Below, piece after piece: positions 45,173 to 56,969 of a stretch of DNA of 64,000 nucleotides. This stretch comes from Bordetella genomosp. 12 (GTDB lineage Bacteria > Pseudomonadota > Gammaproteobacteria > Burkholderiales > Burkholderiaceae_B), in assembly GCF_002261355.1 (NCBI RefSeq), contig NZ_NEVU01000002.1:1-64000 (forward strand). Reading direction: 5' to 3'. Made by a program: the position numbers and the translations under genes. Numbering within the stretch: position 1 is the stretch's first letter; every line of letters starts with the position of its first letter. The notes under the pieces are model-generated. The model worked only from the letters and a program-made list of their open reading frames with translations, was not told the DNA's origin and made no database searches.

Positions 45173-48100
45173 GTGCGTGCACCCACCAAAGTCTTTCGCT
45201 GGCTCTTTTGGGGCCTGATGGCCCTGTATGTCGTGGCGGCCGTTGGCATTCTGGGGCTGCGTTACTGGGTGCTGCCGCGCGCCGATGATTGGCGCGGGCG
45301 CATAGAACAGTACGCCAGTCAGGCGCTCGATGCACGCGTGACCATCGATCATCTGAGCGCCGACTGGAGCGGGCTGAATCCCCGGCTCAAGCTGCAGGGG
45401 GTGAGCATCCATACCTCGCACCGCACCGAAGCCGTGCTGAGCATACCGTCGGTCAGCGCCGTATTGAGCTGGCGCAGCATGTTGCGCATGACGCCCTCGC
45501 TGCTCACGCTGCGCATCGATGGCGCGGATATCGCCTTGCGGCGTGATGCGCAGGGGCGGTTCTGGGTCGCAGGGCAGTCGTTCGATCTGTCGCGGCCCGA
45601 CCCCCAGGAAGACAGCCCCCTGCTGGCCTGGCTGGGCCGCCTGAGCGAGCTGACCTTCTACGACACGACCGTGCGCTGGCTGGATCAAACCCGCCAAGGG
45701 CCCGAGATCGCTTTCACCGATCTGGATCTCCTGGTGCGCAACGGCCGTCTGTCGCACCGCTTTTCCTTGCGCGCGCGGGCCCCGGGCGAGCTGGCTGCCG
45801 GTGTCATCCTTCGCGGGGAGTTCAATCGCGGCCTGTTTGCCGCCGATCCGACCGCGCATTCGAGCTGGAGCGGGCAACTCTATGCCGAGTTGCGCGACGC
45901 CGAGCCGCTGGCCTGGCGTCCCTGGGTGGAGGTCCCCAATGTCCAGGGACGCATGTCCACGCGGGCCTGGCTGCAGATCGATCACGGAAAACTGGCCGAC
46001 TTCACCATGGACGCGGTCACACGAGGCCTGGCCTGGCGGGCGTCAGGCGGGGGCGAGACGTCCACGGCGCTGATGGCGAGCCGGCTGCGTTGGCGGCTGC
46101 AAGGCCTGCCGGGCGATCTGGTGCAATGGAACGACCTGCCGCTGGCCAAGAGTCCGAACGGCGCCGGCCTGCACGTGAAGGCGCGGGCCGAACAGGCCAG
46201 CGCCTACCTGCCCGAATGGTTCGAGATCCCGGACATCGAGGCCAGCGTGCTGGAGCTGGAAACGACCTTCGTGCGCCCGGGGGATCAGCCCTTGCGCATG
46301 GATCTGAGCCAGTTGCGCGTGGTCAACGAAGACGTCGAGCTAAAGCTCTATGGCACGTGGCGGGCCGAGGGCAAGACGCCGGCCGGCACGGCGGATCTGC
46401 GCGGCAGCATGGCGCGGGCGCGCATGAATGCCATCCACAAATACCTGCCGCTGGACGTCAACGCGGATGCCCGTGAATGGCTGGCCGTGGGGCTGCCAGA
46501 GGGCGAGATCCGCGATGCCGCCGTGACGGTCCAGGGCGACCTGGCGGATTTTCCCTTTGCTGCGCCGGGCGCTGCGGGGGCATTTCGCATCGCCGGCCAG
46601 TTCAGCAATGCCACGGTCGATTACGCGCCTGCCGACGCCGGGCGCAAAGCCTGGCCGAGGCTGGAGCAACTGGCGGGCAGTTTCGCCGTGGACAAGGCGA
46701 GTCTGACGCTTGATTCTCCGGGCGGAGGGCGTATCCCCATCGCCGGCTCGCAAGCGCTGACCCTCGGCGCGGTCAGCGCCCGCATCCCGGACATGGAGAA
46801 CAATGCCAGACTCTCTCTGGATGGCATGAGTTCCGGTCCGGTGGCCGCCTATCTCGCGCTGGCGGCGAACTCGCCGCTGGGCGCCTTGCTGGACGATGCG
46901 TTGAGCGAATCGTGGGGCACCGGGGATTGGCGCGTGCCGCTGAAGCTGGACGTCCCCCTGCTGAACGCGGAAGACACGGCGGTGCAGGGACAGGTGATCT
47001 TCGCCGGCAATAGTTTCCGTTTCATGCCGGAGATCCCGGTAATGGAGCAGGTATACGGCGCACTGAATTTTTCCGAGCGCGGCATCGAGATCAAGGACAT
47101 CAAGGCCCAGTTTCTTGGCGGGCCGGTCCGCATCTGGGGCAAGATGGAAAAGGACAGCGAGCCCTTGCGCTTTGAAGGCACATTGGCGGGCAACGCCTTG
47201 ACGCAGGTCATCAACGCCCGGGCCATGAAACGCTTCTCGGGCAGGACTGCCTATCAAGGCCAGCTCAGTTATCAGCGCGGTGGCGCGGTCGATGTTTCCG
47301 CGCGATCGGATCTGGTCGGCTTGGCCATCGACATGCCCGCGCCGGTAGGCAAGCGGGCGGGCACTTCGCTGCCTTTGAAAGTGCAATGGACGGCCGCCAC
47401 CGATGCCGGCAGACGCGACCGCCGCTGGTTGACGGCCAGCCTGGGCGAGAACCTCAACGTTTTGCTCGAGCGCGATGCACGCGATCGGACCGGCACTTAC
47501 TTTGCCCGCGGCGCGCTCGGCGTGAACCGGGCGGCGACCTTGCCGCGTCAGGGCCTGACCCTGGCGGCCTCCTTGCCGGAAATCGACATGGCAGGCTGGG
47601 ACGCCGTCATTGACGAGTTCGACGAACCCGCCGTGCGCACCGCCGCGCGCAGAGCGGCCGAGCCCACGATGCCGGTGCTCACCCAGGTCAATCTGGCAAC
47701 CGCCTTGTTGCGTAGTTCCAGCCTGGATCTGAACGATCTGAAACTCTTCGCTCAGCGGCCGGCGCCCGCGCAATGGCGCGTCGATGTGGAGTCGCGGCAG
47801 GCCAATGGCCGCCTGGAGTGGACCGAAGGGTCGGGCGCGATCGCGGGGCATGTGGTTGCGCGGCTCAAGTCGCTCTCCCTGGCGGGTTCGGATGACAGCA
47901 GCAAAGTCAAAGATACGGTGTCCACGGGTAGCGATCTGTCGGACATCCCGGGCATCGATCTGCAGGTGCAGAACTTCTCGCTCTACGACAAGCCTTTGGG
48001 CAGCTTGCAATTACGCGGCACCAACACCGCGCGCGGGCGGATGTGGCAACTGGAAAAGCTGCAGATCGAGAACGCCGACGCCACGCTCAATGCCACCGGT

Positions 48101-48805
48101 AACTGGCGGCTCGATGGCGCGCAGCGCGGCTTGAGCGTGCAGTCCCGCGTCGATTTCAAGGATGTGGGCAAGTTTCTCGATCGCATCGGCGTCAAAGGGG
48201 TGATGGCGGCCGGCGTGGGCAGCGTCGAGGCAGACTTCACCTGGGGCAATCTGCCCTGGACGCACAACCTGATCAATATCAGCGGGCAGGGCAAGATCAG
48301 CATCGACAAGGGCCGTTTCCTGAGCGTGAATTCACGCACGGCCCGCCTGCTGGAGTTGCTGTCGCTGCAATCCCTGCAGCGGCTGGCCAAGCTGGAGTTC
48401 AATCCGTCCAACCTGGTGCGCGACGGCTTTCCCTTTGACACGCTGCGTGGCGACATGGCGCTCAATGGGGGCGTGCTCAAGACGGCCGGCTACCGGGTCA
48501 CTGGTCCGGTGGCGGACATCGTGCTGTCGGGCAACACCAACATCATCAGCGAACGCTGGGACCTGAAGGCCGTGGTGGTGCCCAATCTGGATGCCAGCGG
48601 AGCTGCCGTGGCCACGGCGCTGGTCAACCCCCTGGTGGGCCTGGGCGCTTTCGTCACGCAGTGGTTGCTGAAAAAGCCCCTCGAACGCGCCATGACCCAG
48701 GAGTACAAAGTCTCCGGGTCGTGGGAAGACCCCAAGGTCGATCCCGTGGAGTCGAGCGCACCGGTGCGCCGGCAGACCTTGCCGGATTTCGACACCGGCC
48801 ATTGA
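45173..48805 (+). CDS. YhdP-family (AsmA-like) membrane protein
   Basis: About 1210 aa from a GTG at 45173, whose start gives a membrane helix ([28 protein letters not shown]) near the N-terminus; a TTG at 45122 is an alternative without a ribosome binding site. The remainder is a long periplasmic beta-rich chain with [22 protein letters not shown] near the N-terminus and the C-terminal block [30 protein letters not shown] typical of TIGR02099/YhdP proteins. YhdP, TamB and YdbH are bridge-like proteins linked to phospholipid transport between membranes. Start choice is uncertain. Confidence 0.87.
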   Translation: MRAPTKVFRWLFWGLMALYVVAAVGILGLRYWVLPRADDWRGRIEQYASQALDARVTIDHLSADWSGLNPRLKLQGVSIHTSHRTEAVLSIPSVSAVLSWRSMLRMTPSLLTLRIDGADIALRRDAQGRFWVAGQSFDLSRPDPQEDSPLLAWLGRLSELTFYDTTVRWLDQTRQGPEIAFTDLDLLVRNGRLSHRFSLRARAPGELAAGVILRGEFNRGLFAADPTAHSSWSGQLYAELRDAEPLAWRPWVEVPNVQGRMSTRAWLQIDHGKLADFTMDAVTRGLAWRASGGGETSTALMASRLRWRLQGLPGDLVQWNDLPLAKSPNGAGLHVKARAEQASAYLPEWFEIPDIEASVLELETTFVRPGDQPLRMDLSQLRVVNEDVELKLYGTWRAEGKTPAGTADLRGSMARARMNAIHKYLPLDVNADAREWLAVGLPEGEIRDAAVTVQGDLADFPFAAPGAAGAFRIAGQFSNATVDYAPADAGRKAWPRLEQLAGSFAVDKASLTLDSPGGGRIPIAGSQALTLGAVSARIPDMENNARLSLDGMSSGPVAAYLALAANSPLGALLDDALSESWGTGDWRVPLKLDVPLLNAEDTAVQGQVIFAGNSFRFMPEIPVMEQVYGALNFSERGIEIKDIKAQFLGGPVRIWGKMEKDSEPLRFEGTLAGNALTQVINARAMKRFSGRTAYQGQLSYQRGGAVDVSARSDLVGLAIDMPAPVGKRAGTSLPLKVQWTAATDAGRRDRRWLTASLGENLNVLLERDARDRTGTYFARGALGVNRAATLPRQGLTLAASLPEIDMAGWDAVIDEFDEPAVRTAARRAAEPTMPVLTQVNLATALLRSSSLDLNDLKLFAQRPAPAQWRVDVESRQANGRLEWTEGSGAIAGHVVARLKSLSLAGSDDSSKVKDTVSTGSDLSDIPGIDLQVQNFSLYDKPLGSLQLRGTNTARGRMWQLEKLQIENADATLNATGNWRLDGAQRGLSVQSRVDFKDVGKFLDRIGVKGVMAAGVGSVEADFTWGNLPWTHNLINISGQGKISIDKGRFLSVNSRTARLLELLSLQSLQRLAKLEFNPSNLVRDGFPFDTLRGDMALNGGVLKTAGYRVTGPVADIVLSGNTNIISERWDLKAVVVPNLDASGAAVATALVNPLVGLGAFVTQWLLKKPLERAMTQEYKVSGSWEDPKVDPVESSAPVRRQTLPDFDTGH

Positions 48806-48820
48806 GCCGCAGCCAAAAAA

Positions 48821-48844
48821 ATACGCCCCGCATGCGGGGCGTAT
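48821..48844 (-). terminator. Rho-independent terminator of rho
   Basis: A 24-bp perfect palindrome (ATACGCCCCGCA and its complement) lies 25 nt after the rho stop. On the minus strand it is followed by seven Us (48815-48821 region), so it serves rho rather than the plus-strand YhdP-like gene. Confidence 0.88.
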
Positions 48845-48868
48845 GGCACAGCGCGCAGCGCCGGATGC

Positions 48869-50125
<1,257 letters not shown>

Positions 50126-50239
50126 CGTGGTGAATGTGGGGGAGAGATATGAGATGGGATCTGGCGGCGAGCCTCGGACGGGCTCGCGCGGTACTCTAGG
50201 CGCGCCGCCGTGGGCGCCGCGCCGTCCGCTGCGCGTAGT

Positions 50240-50566
50240 TTACAACGCGTTGTCCAGAAATGCGGTTAGCTGGGATTTGGACAGGGCGCCGACCTTGGTC
50301 GCGGCAGCCTGGCCGTCCTTAAAGAGCATGAGGGTCGGGATACCGCGGATACCGTACTTGGCGGCCGTGCCCTGGTTTTCGTCGACGTTCAGCTTGGCCA
50401 CGGTCAGGCGGCCGGCATATTCGCTGGCGACTTCTTCCAGGATGGGGGCGATCATTTTGCAGGGGCCGCACCAGGCAGCCCAGTAGTCGACCAGCACGGG
50501 TTGGCTGGACTTCAGCACATCGCCTTCAAAGCTGGCGTCGCTGACGTTCTTGATTTGCTCGCTCAT
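50240..50566 (-). CDS. trxA: Thioredoxin 1
   Basis: 108 aa. The redox motif WCGPCK is at Cys33/Cys36 ([20 protein letters not shown]), with the cis-Pro loop [14 protein letters not shown]. Cytoplasmic disulfide reductase for ribonucleotide reductase and many other targets. It lies 114 nt upstream of rho on the same strand, and divergent from parE. Confidence 0.98.
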   Translation of the reverse strand: MSEQIKNVSDASFEGDVLKSSQPVLVDYWAAWCGPCKMIAPILEEVASEYAGRLTVAKLNVDENQGTAAKYGIRGIPTLMLFKDGQAAATKVGALSKSQLTAFLDNAL

Positions 50567-50815
50567 GATGGGGATATCCGACGGAGGCCTTGGGCCAGGA
50601 ACGGGCCGGGGCCTTTGTTACTTGTTTGATGGAAGGATTAAAGCATACCACTGTCGATAACAACAGGGTTTGCCGGTTTTGTGTAGGATGATGCGGCGCG
50701 AGCGGCCCGGGCGGCTCGCTGTCTTGTTCATCCTACCGAATACCAGCCTGCTCAGGGCGTGCGCATCCCACCAAAAGCCGCGCCAAATATGGGCTTGTAC
50801 GTAAAATGTAGGTTT

Positions 50816-50838
50816 TTTTCCACAGATGTTGGGGATAA
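50816..50838. promoter_or_regulatory. Two DnaA-box-like sites before parE
   Basis: TTTTCCACA (50816-50824) on the plus strand and TTATCCCCA read on the minus strand (50830-50838) each differ by one base from TTATCCACA. They face each other, 5 nt apart, ending 1 nt before the preferred parE start. Could be chance. Confidence 0.3.
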
Positions 50839-50839
50839 C

Positions 50840-52801
50840 TTGGCCACACCACGTTACACCGAAGCGTCGATCCGCGTTCTGAAGGGGTTGGAGCCTGTGC
50901 GCCAGCGCCCGGGCATGTACACCCGTACCGAGAACCCCCTGCATATCGTGCAGGAGGTCATCGACAACGCGGCCGACGAAGCATTGGCCGGCCACGGCAA
51001 GCAAATTCAGGTCACGCTGCACGCAGATGGCAGCATTTCCGTCGAGGATGACGGCCGGGGCATCCCCGTCGGCCTGCATCCCGAAGAACACGCGCCTGTC
51101 GTGGAGCTGGTTTTTACCCGCTTGCACGCAGGCGGCAAATTCGACAAGCAGGGCGGCGGCGCCTACGCGTTTTCCGGCGGTCTGCATGGTGTCGGCGTGT
51201 CCGTCACCAATGCGCTGGCCAAGCGGCTCGAGGTCGTGGTCTGGCGCGAGGGCGGCGTGCATCGCCTGGTGTTCGCCGGCGGGGACGTCATCGAAGCGCT
51301 GGCTCCTTATCCCGAGGGCGGCCGCAAGAAGTCCGGCACCCGCGTGCGGGTGTGGCCGGATCCCAAGTATTTCGACAGCCCCAACATTCCCATGGGCGAG
51401 CTGACCCACTTGCTGCGCAGCAAGGCGGTGCTGCTGTCCGGCGTGAAGGTGGTGCTCGTCAACGAGAAGACCGGCGATAGCAAGACCTGGCAGTACCAGG
51501 ATGGCCTGCGGGGTTACTTGTCCGAGGCCCTGGCGGGCGCCGAGCTCATGGTGCCGTTCTTCGAGGGCGAACAATACGCCGGGTCCGATCATGAGAGCTT
51601 TGCCGAGGGCGAGGGCGCGCAATGGGTCGTCGCCTGGGCGGAAGACGGCAATGTGGTGCGCGAATCCTACGTCAATCTGATTCCGACCCCGGCCGGCGGC
51701 ACGCATGAGTCCGGCCTGCGCGAAGGCTTGTTTGGCGCGGTCAAGAGTTTTGCCGAGCTGCACAGCCTGCTGCCCAAGGGCGTGAAACTCTTGCCGGAAG
51801 ACGTCTTTGCGCGCGCCAGCTTCGTGCTGTCGGCCAAGGTGCTGGATCCGCAGTTCCAGGGCCAGATCAAGGAGCGTCTGAACAGCCGGGATGCCGTGCG
51901 GCTGGTGGGCGGATTCGCCAAGGGCGCGCTGGACCTCTGGCTGCATAGCAATGTCGAGTACGGCAAAAAGCTCGCCGAACTGGCGATCCGCCAGGCGCAG
52001 GCGCGCGCGCGCTCGGCTCAGAAGGTGGAAAAGCGCAAGAGCTCGGGCGTGGCCGTGTTGCCGGGCAAGCTGACCGATTGCGAGTCCAGCGACGCCAGCC
52101 GCACCGAAGTGTTTCTGGTCGAGGGTGATTCGGCCGGCGGGTCGGCCAAAATGGGGCGCGACAAAGAGTTCCAGGCCATCCTGCCGTTGCGCGGCAAGGT
52201 GCTCAACTCCTGGGAAGTCGACCGCGACCGGCTGTTCGCCAATAACGAAATCCACGATATTTCGGTCGCCATCGGCGTGGATCCGCATGGGCCGGGCGAT
52301 GATCCGGATCTGTCCGGCCTGCGTTATGGCCGCGTCTGCATCCTGTCGGATGCCGATGTGGACGGCTCGCACATCCAGGTGCTGTTGCTCACGCTCTTTT
52401 TCAAGCATTTCCCGCGTCTGGTCGAAGCCGGGCACGTCTATGTGGCCCGGCCGCCGCTCTTTCGCCTGGACGTGCCGGCGCAGGGCAAGCGGCCCGCGCG
52501 CAAGGTCTATTGTCTGGACCAGGGTGAGCTCGAGGCGGCTCAGGACAAGCTGCGCAAGGAAGGGGTACGCGAAGGGGCCTGGAGTGTCAGCCGCTTCAAG
52601 GGCCTGGGCGAAATGAACCCGGAGCAGCTCTGGGAAACCACCATGAATCCCGATACCCGGCGCTTGCTGCCGGTGGGCTACGGCGAGCTGTCGGCGTCGG
52701 ACACCACGCGCATGTTTGACATGCTGATGGGTAAGGGCGAATCGGCGCAACGACGCGCCTGGATCGAAGAGAAAGGCAATCTGGCGGAGCTGGATATCTG
52801 A
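50840..52801 (+). CDS. parE: DNA topoisomerase IV subunit B
   Basis: 653 aa from a TTG at 50840 giving MATPRYTEASIRVLKGLEPVR; upstream in-frame ATGs lack conserved sequence. GHKL ATPase motifs: RQRPGMYTR, EVIDNAADEAL, VEDDGRGIPVGLHPEE, GLHGVGVSVTNAL. Toprim: FLVEGDSAGGSAKMGRDKEFQAILPLRGKVLN and CILSDADVDGSHI. SRFKGLGEMNPEQLWETTMNPDTR completes the TOPRIM/tail. With ParC it decatenates replicated chromosomes. It is the first gene of parE-ycxB-like-parC and shares one base with the next start (TGATG). Confidence 0.97.
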   Translation: MATPRYTEASIRVLKGLEPVRQRPGMYTRTENPLHIVQEVIDNAADEALAGHGKQIQVTLHADGSISVEDDGRGIPVGLHPEEHAPVVELVFTRLHAGGKFDKQGGGAYAFSGGLHGVGVSVTNALAKRLEVVVWREGGVHRLVFAGGDVIEALAPYPEGGRKKSGTRVRVWPDPKYFDSPNIPMGELTHLLRSKAVLLSGVKVVLVNEKTGDSKTWQYQDGLRGYLSEALAGAELMVPFFEGEQYAGSDHESFAEGEGAQWVVAWAEDGNVVRESYVNLIPTPAGGTHESGLREGLFGAVKSFAELHSLLPKGVKLLPEDVFARASFVLSAKVLDPQFQGQIKERLNSRDAVRLVGGFAKGALDLWLHSNVEYGKKLAELAIRQAQARARSAQKVEKRKSSGVAVLPGKLTDCESSDASRTEVFLVEGDSAGGSAKMGRDKEFQAILPLRGKVLNSWEVDRDRLFANNEIHDISVAIGVDPHGPGDDPDLSGLRYGRVCILSDADVDGSHIQVLLLTLFFKHFPRLVEAGHVYVARPPLFRLDVPAQGKRPARKVYCLDQGELEAAQDKLRKEGVREGAWSVSRFKGLGEMNPEQLWETTMNPDTRRLLPVGYGELSASDTTRMFDMLMGKGESAQRRAWIEEKGNLAELDI

Positions 52802-53388
52802 TGAGCGAGCTCGACAAGGCAGGCCTGACCGTGGACCTTCAGGTCCAGGATTACGAGGCATTCATTACCCACGCCCATACGCGGCCCGAGTTGAAACGCA
52901 AGCGCATCCGCAGCCATTTGCGGTTTGCCGGCCTGATGATCGTCGGCCTGTTGCTGCTGATGGTGTCGCGCACCCGCGACGCCGAAGGCCATATGGATTG
53001 GGGCGCGGCGATGCCGGCCTTTTTCCAGGCGGCGGTCGTGGCCGCCGTCGTGCTGGTCTTGCTCAGCCTGGCCTTCGAACGCGTGATCCCGGCCCTGGCA
53101 CGCAAAAATGTGCGCCGCGCCTTCAACCGCGATCCGGAAAACCCTTTCCTGGGCGTGCACCGGCTGGATTTCGGGCCCGAAGGCGTGACGGACGCCGGCG
53201 AGCGCGCCAGCGGCAGCCTGCCCTGGGATCTGGTGCGCGATGTCGAGGAAACCGCCGACTATCTTTTTCTTTTCATCGCTCCCACGCAAGGGGTCATCAT
53301 TCCCAAGCGCGGTCAGAGCGAGCAAGACCTGCAGGCCGTGCGCGAGGAGCTGCGCGCCCATGTGCCGCGCGCCGTCTTGAGCCATTGA
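52801..53388 (+). CDS. YcxB-like membrane protein between parE and parC
   Basis: 195 aa. Two membrane helices ([17 protein letters not shown] and [22 protein letters not shown]) follow an N-terminal tail of ~40 residues, then a cytoplasmic domain with [55 protein letters not shown]. That last block is typical of YcxB domains (W-x-x-I/V-x-x-V/I-x-E and a final PKR). Function unknown. Its ATG shares a base with the parE stop and parC follows 13 nt later, so it is co-expressed with topoisomerase IV. Confidence 0.8.
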   Translation: MSELDKAGLTVDLQVQDYEAFITHAHTRPELKRKRIRSHLRFAGLMIVGLLLLMVSRTRDAEGHMDWGAAMPAFFQAAVVAAVVLVLLSLAFERVIPALARKNVRRAFNRDPENPFLGVHRLDFGPEGVTDAGERASGSLPWDLVRDVEETADYLFLFIAPTQGVIIPKRGQSEQDLQAVREELRAHVPRAVLSH

Positions 53389-53401
53389 TACGACACACAC
53401 C

Positions 53402-55717
53402 ATGACTGACAGCAATCAAGCGGGGCTGTTCGACGCCCCGTCCGGCGGCGACGATGCCGCCATCACGCTGGGCTTGTACGCTGAACAGGCCTATCTCGAC
53501 TACGCCGTTTCGGTCGTGCGCGGCCGCGCGCTGCCCGACGTGGGCGATGGCCAGAAACCGGTGCAGCGCCGCATCCTGTACGCCATGCAGGCCATGGGAC
53601 TGGGCAGCGGCGCCAAACCCGTGAAATCCGCGCGGGTGGTGGGCGATGTCCTGGGTAAATACCATCCGCACGGCGACCAGGCGGCCTATGACGCCATGGT
53701 CCGCATGGCGCAGGACTTCTCCTTGCGCTACCCCTTGGTGGACGGCCACGGCAATTTCGGTTCGCGCGATGGCGACAATGCCGCGGCCATGCGCTACACC
53801 GAGGCGCGCCTGACCCCGATCGCCCGTCTGCTGCTCGACGAGCTCGACGAGGGGACGGTCGATTTCGTCCCCAACTATGATGGCAGCCAGCAGGAGCCGC
53901 AAATGCTGCCGGCCCGCCTGCCCGTGATGTTGCTCAACGGCGCATCCGGCATTGCCGTGGGCATGGCGACGGAGATTCCCTCGCACAACCTGCGCGAAGT
54001 GGCGCAGGCCTGCGTGGCCTTGATCCGCAATCCCAAACTGGCCGACGAAGAACTCCGGCAGATCATTCCCGGGCCCGACTTCGCCGGGGGCGGCCAGATC
54101 ATCACGCCCGCGGCGGACATCGCGCAGATCTATGCCAATGGGCGCGGATCGCTCAAGGCGCGGGCGCGTTGGCAATTCGAGGAAATGGCGCGCGGACAAT
54201 GGCAGTTGGTCGTGCACGAGCTGCCGCCGGGCACCTCCTGCCAGAAGGTGCTCGAAGAGATCGAAGAGCTCACCAATCCCAAGGTCAAGAGCGGGAAAAA
54301 GGCCCTGACGCCCGAACAGCAGCAGAGCAAGGCCATGATGCTGGCGCTGCTCGATGCGGTGCGCGACGAGTCCGGCAAGGATGCCGCGGTGCGCCTGGTG
54401 TTCGAGCCGAAGACCTCGCGTGTCGATCGCGATGAGTTCGTCAATACCCTGCTCGCCCAGACCAGCATGGAAAGCAACGTGCCGGTCAATCTGGTGTGCA
54501 TCGGCACCGACAGCCGGCCGCGTCAGAAAGGCCTGCGCGACATTCTCGAAGAATGGGTGGCATTCCGCACCGATACCGTCTTGCGCCGCACGCGCTTCCG
54601 CCTCGACAAGGTGCTGGACCGCATCCATGTGCTCGAAGGCCGGATGGTGGTCTACCTCAATGTCGACGAGGTGATCCAGACCATACGCGAGTCCGATGAG
54701 CCCCGCCAGGCGCTCATGGCCCGGTTCAAGCTGACCGAGCGCCAGGCCGAGGACATCCTGGAGATGCGTTTGCGCCAACTGGCGCGGCTCGAGGGGTTCA
54801 AGATCGAGCAGGAACTCGCCGACAAGCGGGAAGAGCAGGTCCGTCTGCAGGATCTGCTGGACAATCCCGGCTCGCTCAAGCGCACGCTCATCAAGGAAAT
54901 CGAGAGTGATGCCAAGCAATTCGGCGATGACCGCCGCACGCTGATCGAAAGCGCCGAGCGCGCCGTGCTGGAGACCAAGGTGGTCGATGAGCCGGTGACC
55001 GTCATCGTCTCGCGCAATGGATGGCTGCGCGCGCGCCAGGGGCACGGTCATGACGCCGGTCAGTTCAGTTTCAAGCAGGGCGACGATCTGTACGGCGCTT
55101 TCGAGTGCCGCACCACCGACACGCTGATCGCCGTGGGAGACAACGGGCGCGTGTATTCGGTCGCCGTCTCCAGCCTGCCTTCGGCGCGTGGCGATGGTCA
55201 GCCCGTGACCACCATGATCGACCTCGAAGCGGGCACGCGCATCATGCACACCATCGCTGCCGCCGCCGACAGCCGCTGGCTGTTGGCTACCCGCAGCGGC
55301 TATGGTTTCGCGACGCGGCTGTCGGACATGAGTAGCCGTCAACGCGGCGGCAAGCAGTTCGTGACGCTCGACAAGGGCGACGCGCTGTTGCGTCCCGTGC
55401 CATTGTTCGAAGGCGCCGGGCAGTTGGCCTTGCTGTCGGCCAAAGGCAAGTTGCTGGTTTTTGGCCTGGACGAACTCAAGAGCCTTTCCGGCGGCGGGCG
55501 CGGCACCATTCTCATGGGGCTGGACGCCAACGATCAGCTGGATCAGGCCGTGCCCATCGGCGCGGGCGGCCTGCGCGCCGCGGGCATCTATCGCAACAAG
55601 CCCACCGAGGACGTGCTGGTCGGGGCGACGCTGGCGCCCTACGTGGGCAAGCGCGCCCGCAAAGGGCGCGCCCTGGATGTGCGGCCCAAGCAGCCTTTGC
55701 TGTCTCCGGTGCTGTAA
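53402..55717 (+). CDS. parC: DNA topoisomerase IV subunit A
   Basis: 771 aa. Active-site tyrosine Tyr122 lies in [58 protein letters not shown] is the quinolone-resistance-determining region with the usual residues. GyrA/ParC-box motifs of the C-terminal pinwheel are short, as expected for ParC. It cleaves and rejoins DNA during decatenation with ParE. Ends in a strong terminator. Confidence 0.97.
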   Translation: MTDSNQAGLFDAPSGGDDAAITLGLYAEQAYLDYAVSVVRGRALPDVGDGQKPVQRRILYAMQAMGLGSGAKPVKSARVVGDVLGKYHPHGDQAAYDAMVRMAQDFSLRYPLVDGHGNFGSRDGDNAAAMRYTEARLTPIARLLLDELDEGTVDFVPNYDGSQQEPQMLPARLPVMLLNGASGIAVGMATEIPSHNLREVAQACVALIRNPKLADEELRQIIPGPDFAGGGQIITPAADIAQIYANGRGSLKARARWQFEEMARGQWQLVVHELPPGTSCQKVLEEIEELTNPKVKSGKKALTPEQQQSKAMMLALLDAVRDESGKDAAVRLVFEPKTSRVDRDEFVNTLLAQTSMESNVPVNLVCIGTDSRPRQKGLRDILEEWVAFRTDTVLRRTRFRLDKVLDRIHVLEGRMVVYLNVDEVIQTIRESDEPRQALMARFKLTERQAEDILEMRLRQLARLEGFKIEQELADKREEQVRLQDLLDNPGSLKRTLIKEIESDAKQFGDDRRTLIESAERAVLETKVVDEPVTVIVSRNGWLRARQGHGHDAGQFSFKQGDDLYGAFECRTTDTLIAVGDNGRVYSVAVSSLPSARGDGQPVTTMIDLEAGTRIMHTIAAAADSRWLLATRSGYGFATRLSDMSSRQRGGKQFVTLDKGDALLRPVPLFEGAGQLALLSAKGKLLVFGLDELKSLSGGGRGTILMGLDANDQLDQAVPIGAGGLRAAGIYRNKPTEDVLVGATLAPYVGKRARKGRALDVRPKQPLLSPVL

Positions 55718-55722
55718 ACCCG

Positions 55723-55747
55723 CGGGGGCCGGCAGGCCCCCGTTTTT
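55723..55747 (+). terminator. Rho-independent terminator of parC
   Basis: CGGGGGCC (55723-55730), loop GGCA, GGCCCCCG (55735-55742), then TTTTT (55743-55747), 5 nt after the stop. Confidence 0.9.
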
Positions 55748-55756
55748 CGTCTCCCC

Positions 55757-56926
55757 ATGAAGCCCTCCCGTCTGCAGTCGCTGGATGCCTTGCGCGGATT
55801 CGCGCTGCTGGGCATCGGCGTGGTCAATTTCCAGGTATTTGCCTTGCCCTATCTGGGCAGCGGTCTGGTCGATCCGGTTTTCGACCGGCCCGTGGACCGG
55901 CTCGTGCAGGGCGTGATCGCCTTGCTCTTCGAGACGAAGTTCTATCTGCTGTTTTCCTTTCTCTTTGGCTACAGCTTCGTCCTGCAAATCGACGGAGCGC
56001 AGCAAACCGGGGATGACCCCGTGCCGCGGCTGCAACGACGTTACGCCGGCTTGATGCTGCTGGGCCTGCTGCACGCGGTCTTGCTGTATCAGGGCGATAT
56101 TCTGCTGGCCTACGGCTGCCTGGGCTGGCTGTTGTTGTGGTGGCGCAATTGGAGCGCGCGCCGTGCCTTGTGGACGGCGCTCGGCCTCGTCGCACTGGGC
56201 GCGGGGTTCTGGCTGGCGGTCGGGCTGCTGACCCTGGGGCAGCCCTGGCCCGACGACATGCTCGCGTCGCAGGCTGCGGACATCCAGGCCGCGACGGCGG
56301 CGTATCGGGCGGATGTGGCGCAGGTGATCGCGCAGCACTGGCGTGATCTGACGGCGGATGTGTGGCGGACGATCTTCTACGTCCAGGGGCCGAATGTGCT
56401 GGCGATGTTTCTGGCCGGCCTGGCGGTGGCCCGGCGGCAGGGGCTGGTGCAGCCGGGCGCGGCCGTGCTGCGAGCGCTGGCCTGGCTGGCGCTGCCGCTC
56501 GGGCTGGCCGGCGCCACCTTGTACGCGCTGAGTGCCCAGCCTCCCTGGGCGCCGGTCTGGAGTCTGGCGGGTCTGGGGCTGGGGCTTTTTACTGCGCCCT
56601 TGCTGGCGCTGGGATATGGCGCGCTCTTTCTTCTGGCCTGTCGCCGTTGGCCGGCTTTGCAGAGGGCGTTCGCCGCGGCCGGAAAAATGGCCTTGTCCAA
56701 CTACCTTCTGCAGTCATTGGCCGGCGCCTGGTTCTTCACCGCCTGGGGTTTGGGATGGGTGGGCCAGGTGTCGCCGGCGACCGTGGCGGGTCTGGCGCTC
56801 GCGGTGTTTGCGCTCGAGCTGCCTTTGTCGGGCTGGTGGCTGCGGCACCACGCCTATGGCCCGGCGGAATGGCTTTTGCGGGCCATCACCCTGTGGCGCA
56901 AGCCCGCCTGGCGTTTGTCACCCTGA
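55757..56926 (+). CDS. DUF418/YeiB-family membrane protein
   Basis: 389 aa. Family words: RLQSLDALRGFALLGIGVVNFQVFALP, FETKFYLLFSFLFGYSFVLQ, LLLGLLHAVLLYQGDILLAYGCLGWLL, and near the end AAGKMALSNYLLQSLAGAWFF. About eight to ten membrane helices. Function unknown; the family is distantly related to acyltransferase-type membrane proteins. Its ATG is only 10 nt after the parC terminator T-tract, with no ribosome binding site, so either the terminator leaks or the true start is further in. Confidence 0.85.
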   Translation: MKPSRLQSLDALRGFALLGIGVVNFQVFALPYLGSGLVDPVFDRPVDRLVQGVIALLFETKFYLLFSFLFGYSFVLQIDGAQQTGDDPVPRLQRRYAGLMLLGLLHAVLLYQGDILLAYGCLGWLLLWWRNWSARRALWTALGLVALGAGFWLAVGLLTLGQPWPDDMLASQAADIQAATAAYRADVAQVIAQHWRDLTADVWRTIFYVQGPNVLAMFLAGLAVARRQGLVQPGAAVLRALAWLALPLGLAGATLYALSAQPPWAPVWSLAGLGLGLFTAPLLALGYGALFLLACRRWPALQRAFAAAGKMALSNYLLQSLAGAWFFTAWGLGWVGQVSPATVAGLALAVFALELPLSGWWLRHHAYGPAEWLLRAITLWRKPAWRLSP

Positions 56927-56969
56927 GGGGGCGCTCCGAGGTGGCCGGGCCGCTGGCCCGGCGGCAAGC

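Noticed and set aside
50618..52861. 747-codon minus-strand frame opposite parE
   Set aside because: Antisense shadow; it overlaps parE completely and shows no domain.
53297..56338. 1013-codon minus-strand frame across parC and the DUF418 gene
   Set aside because: Shadow of parC codon bias; low-complexity His/Gln/Arg sequence spanning two real genes and a terminator.
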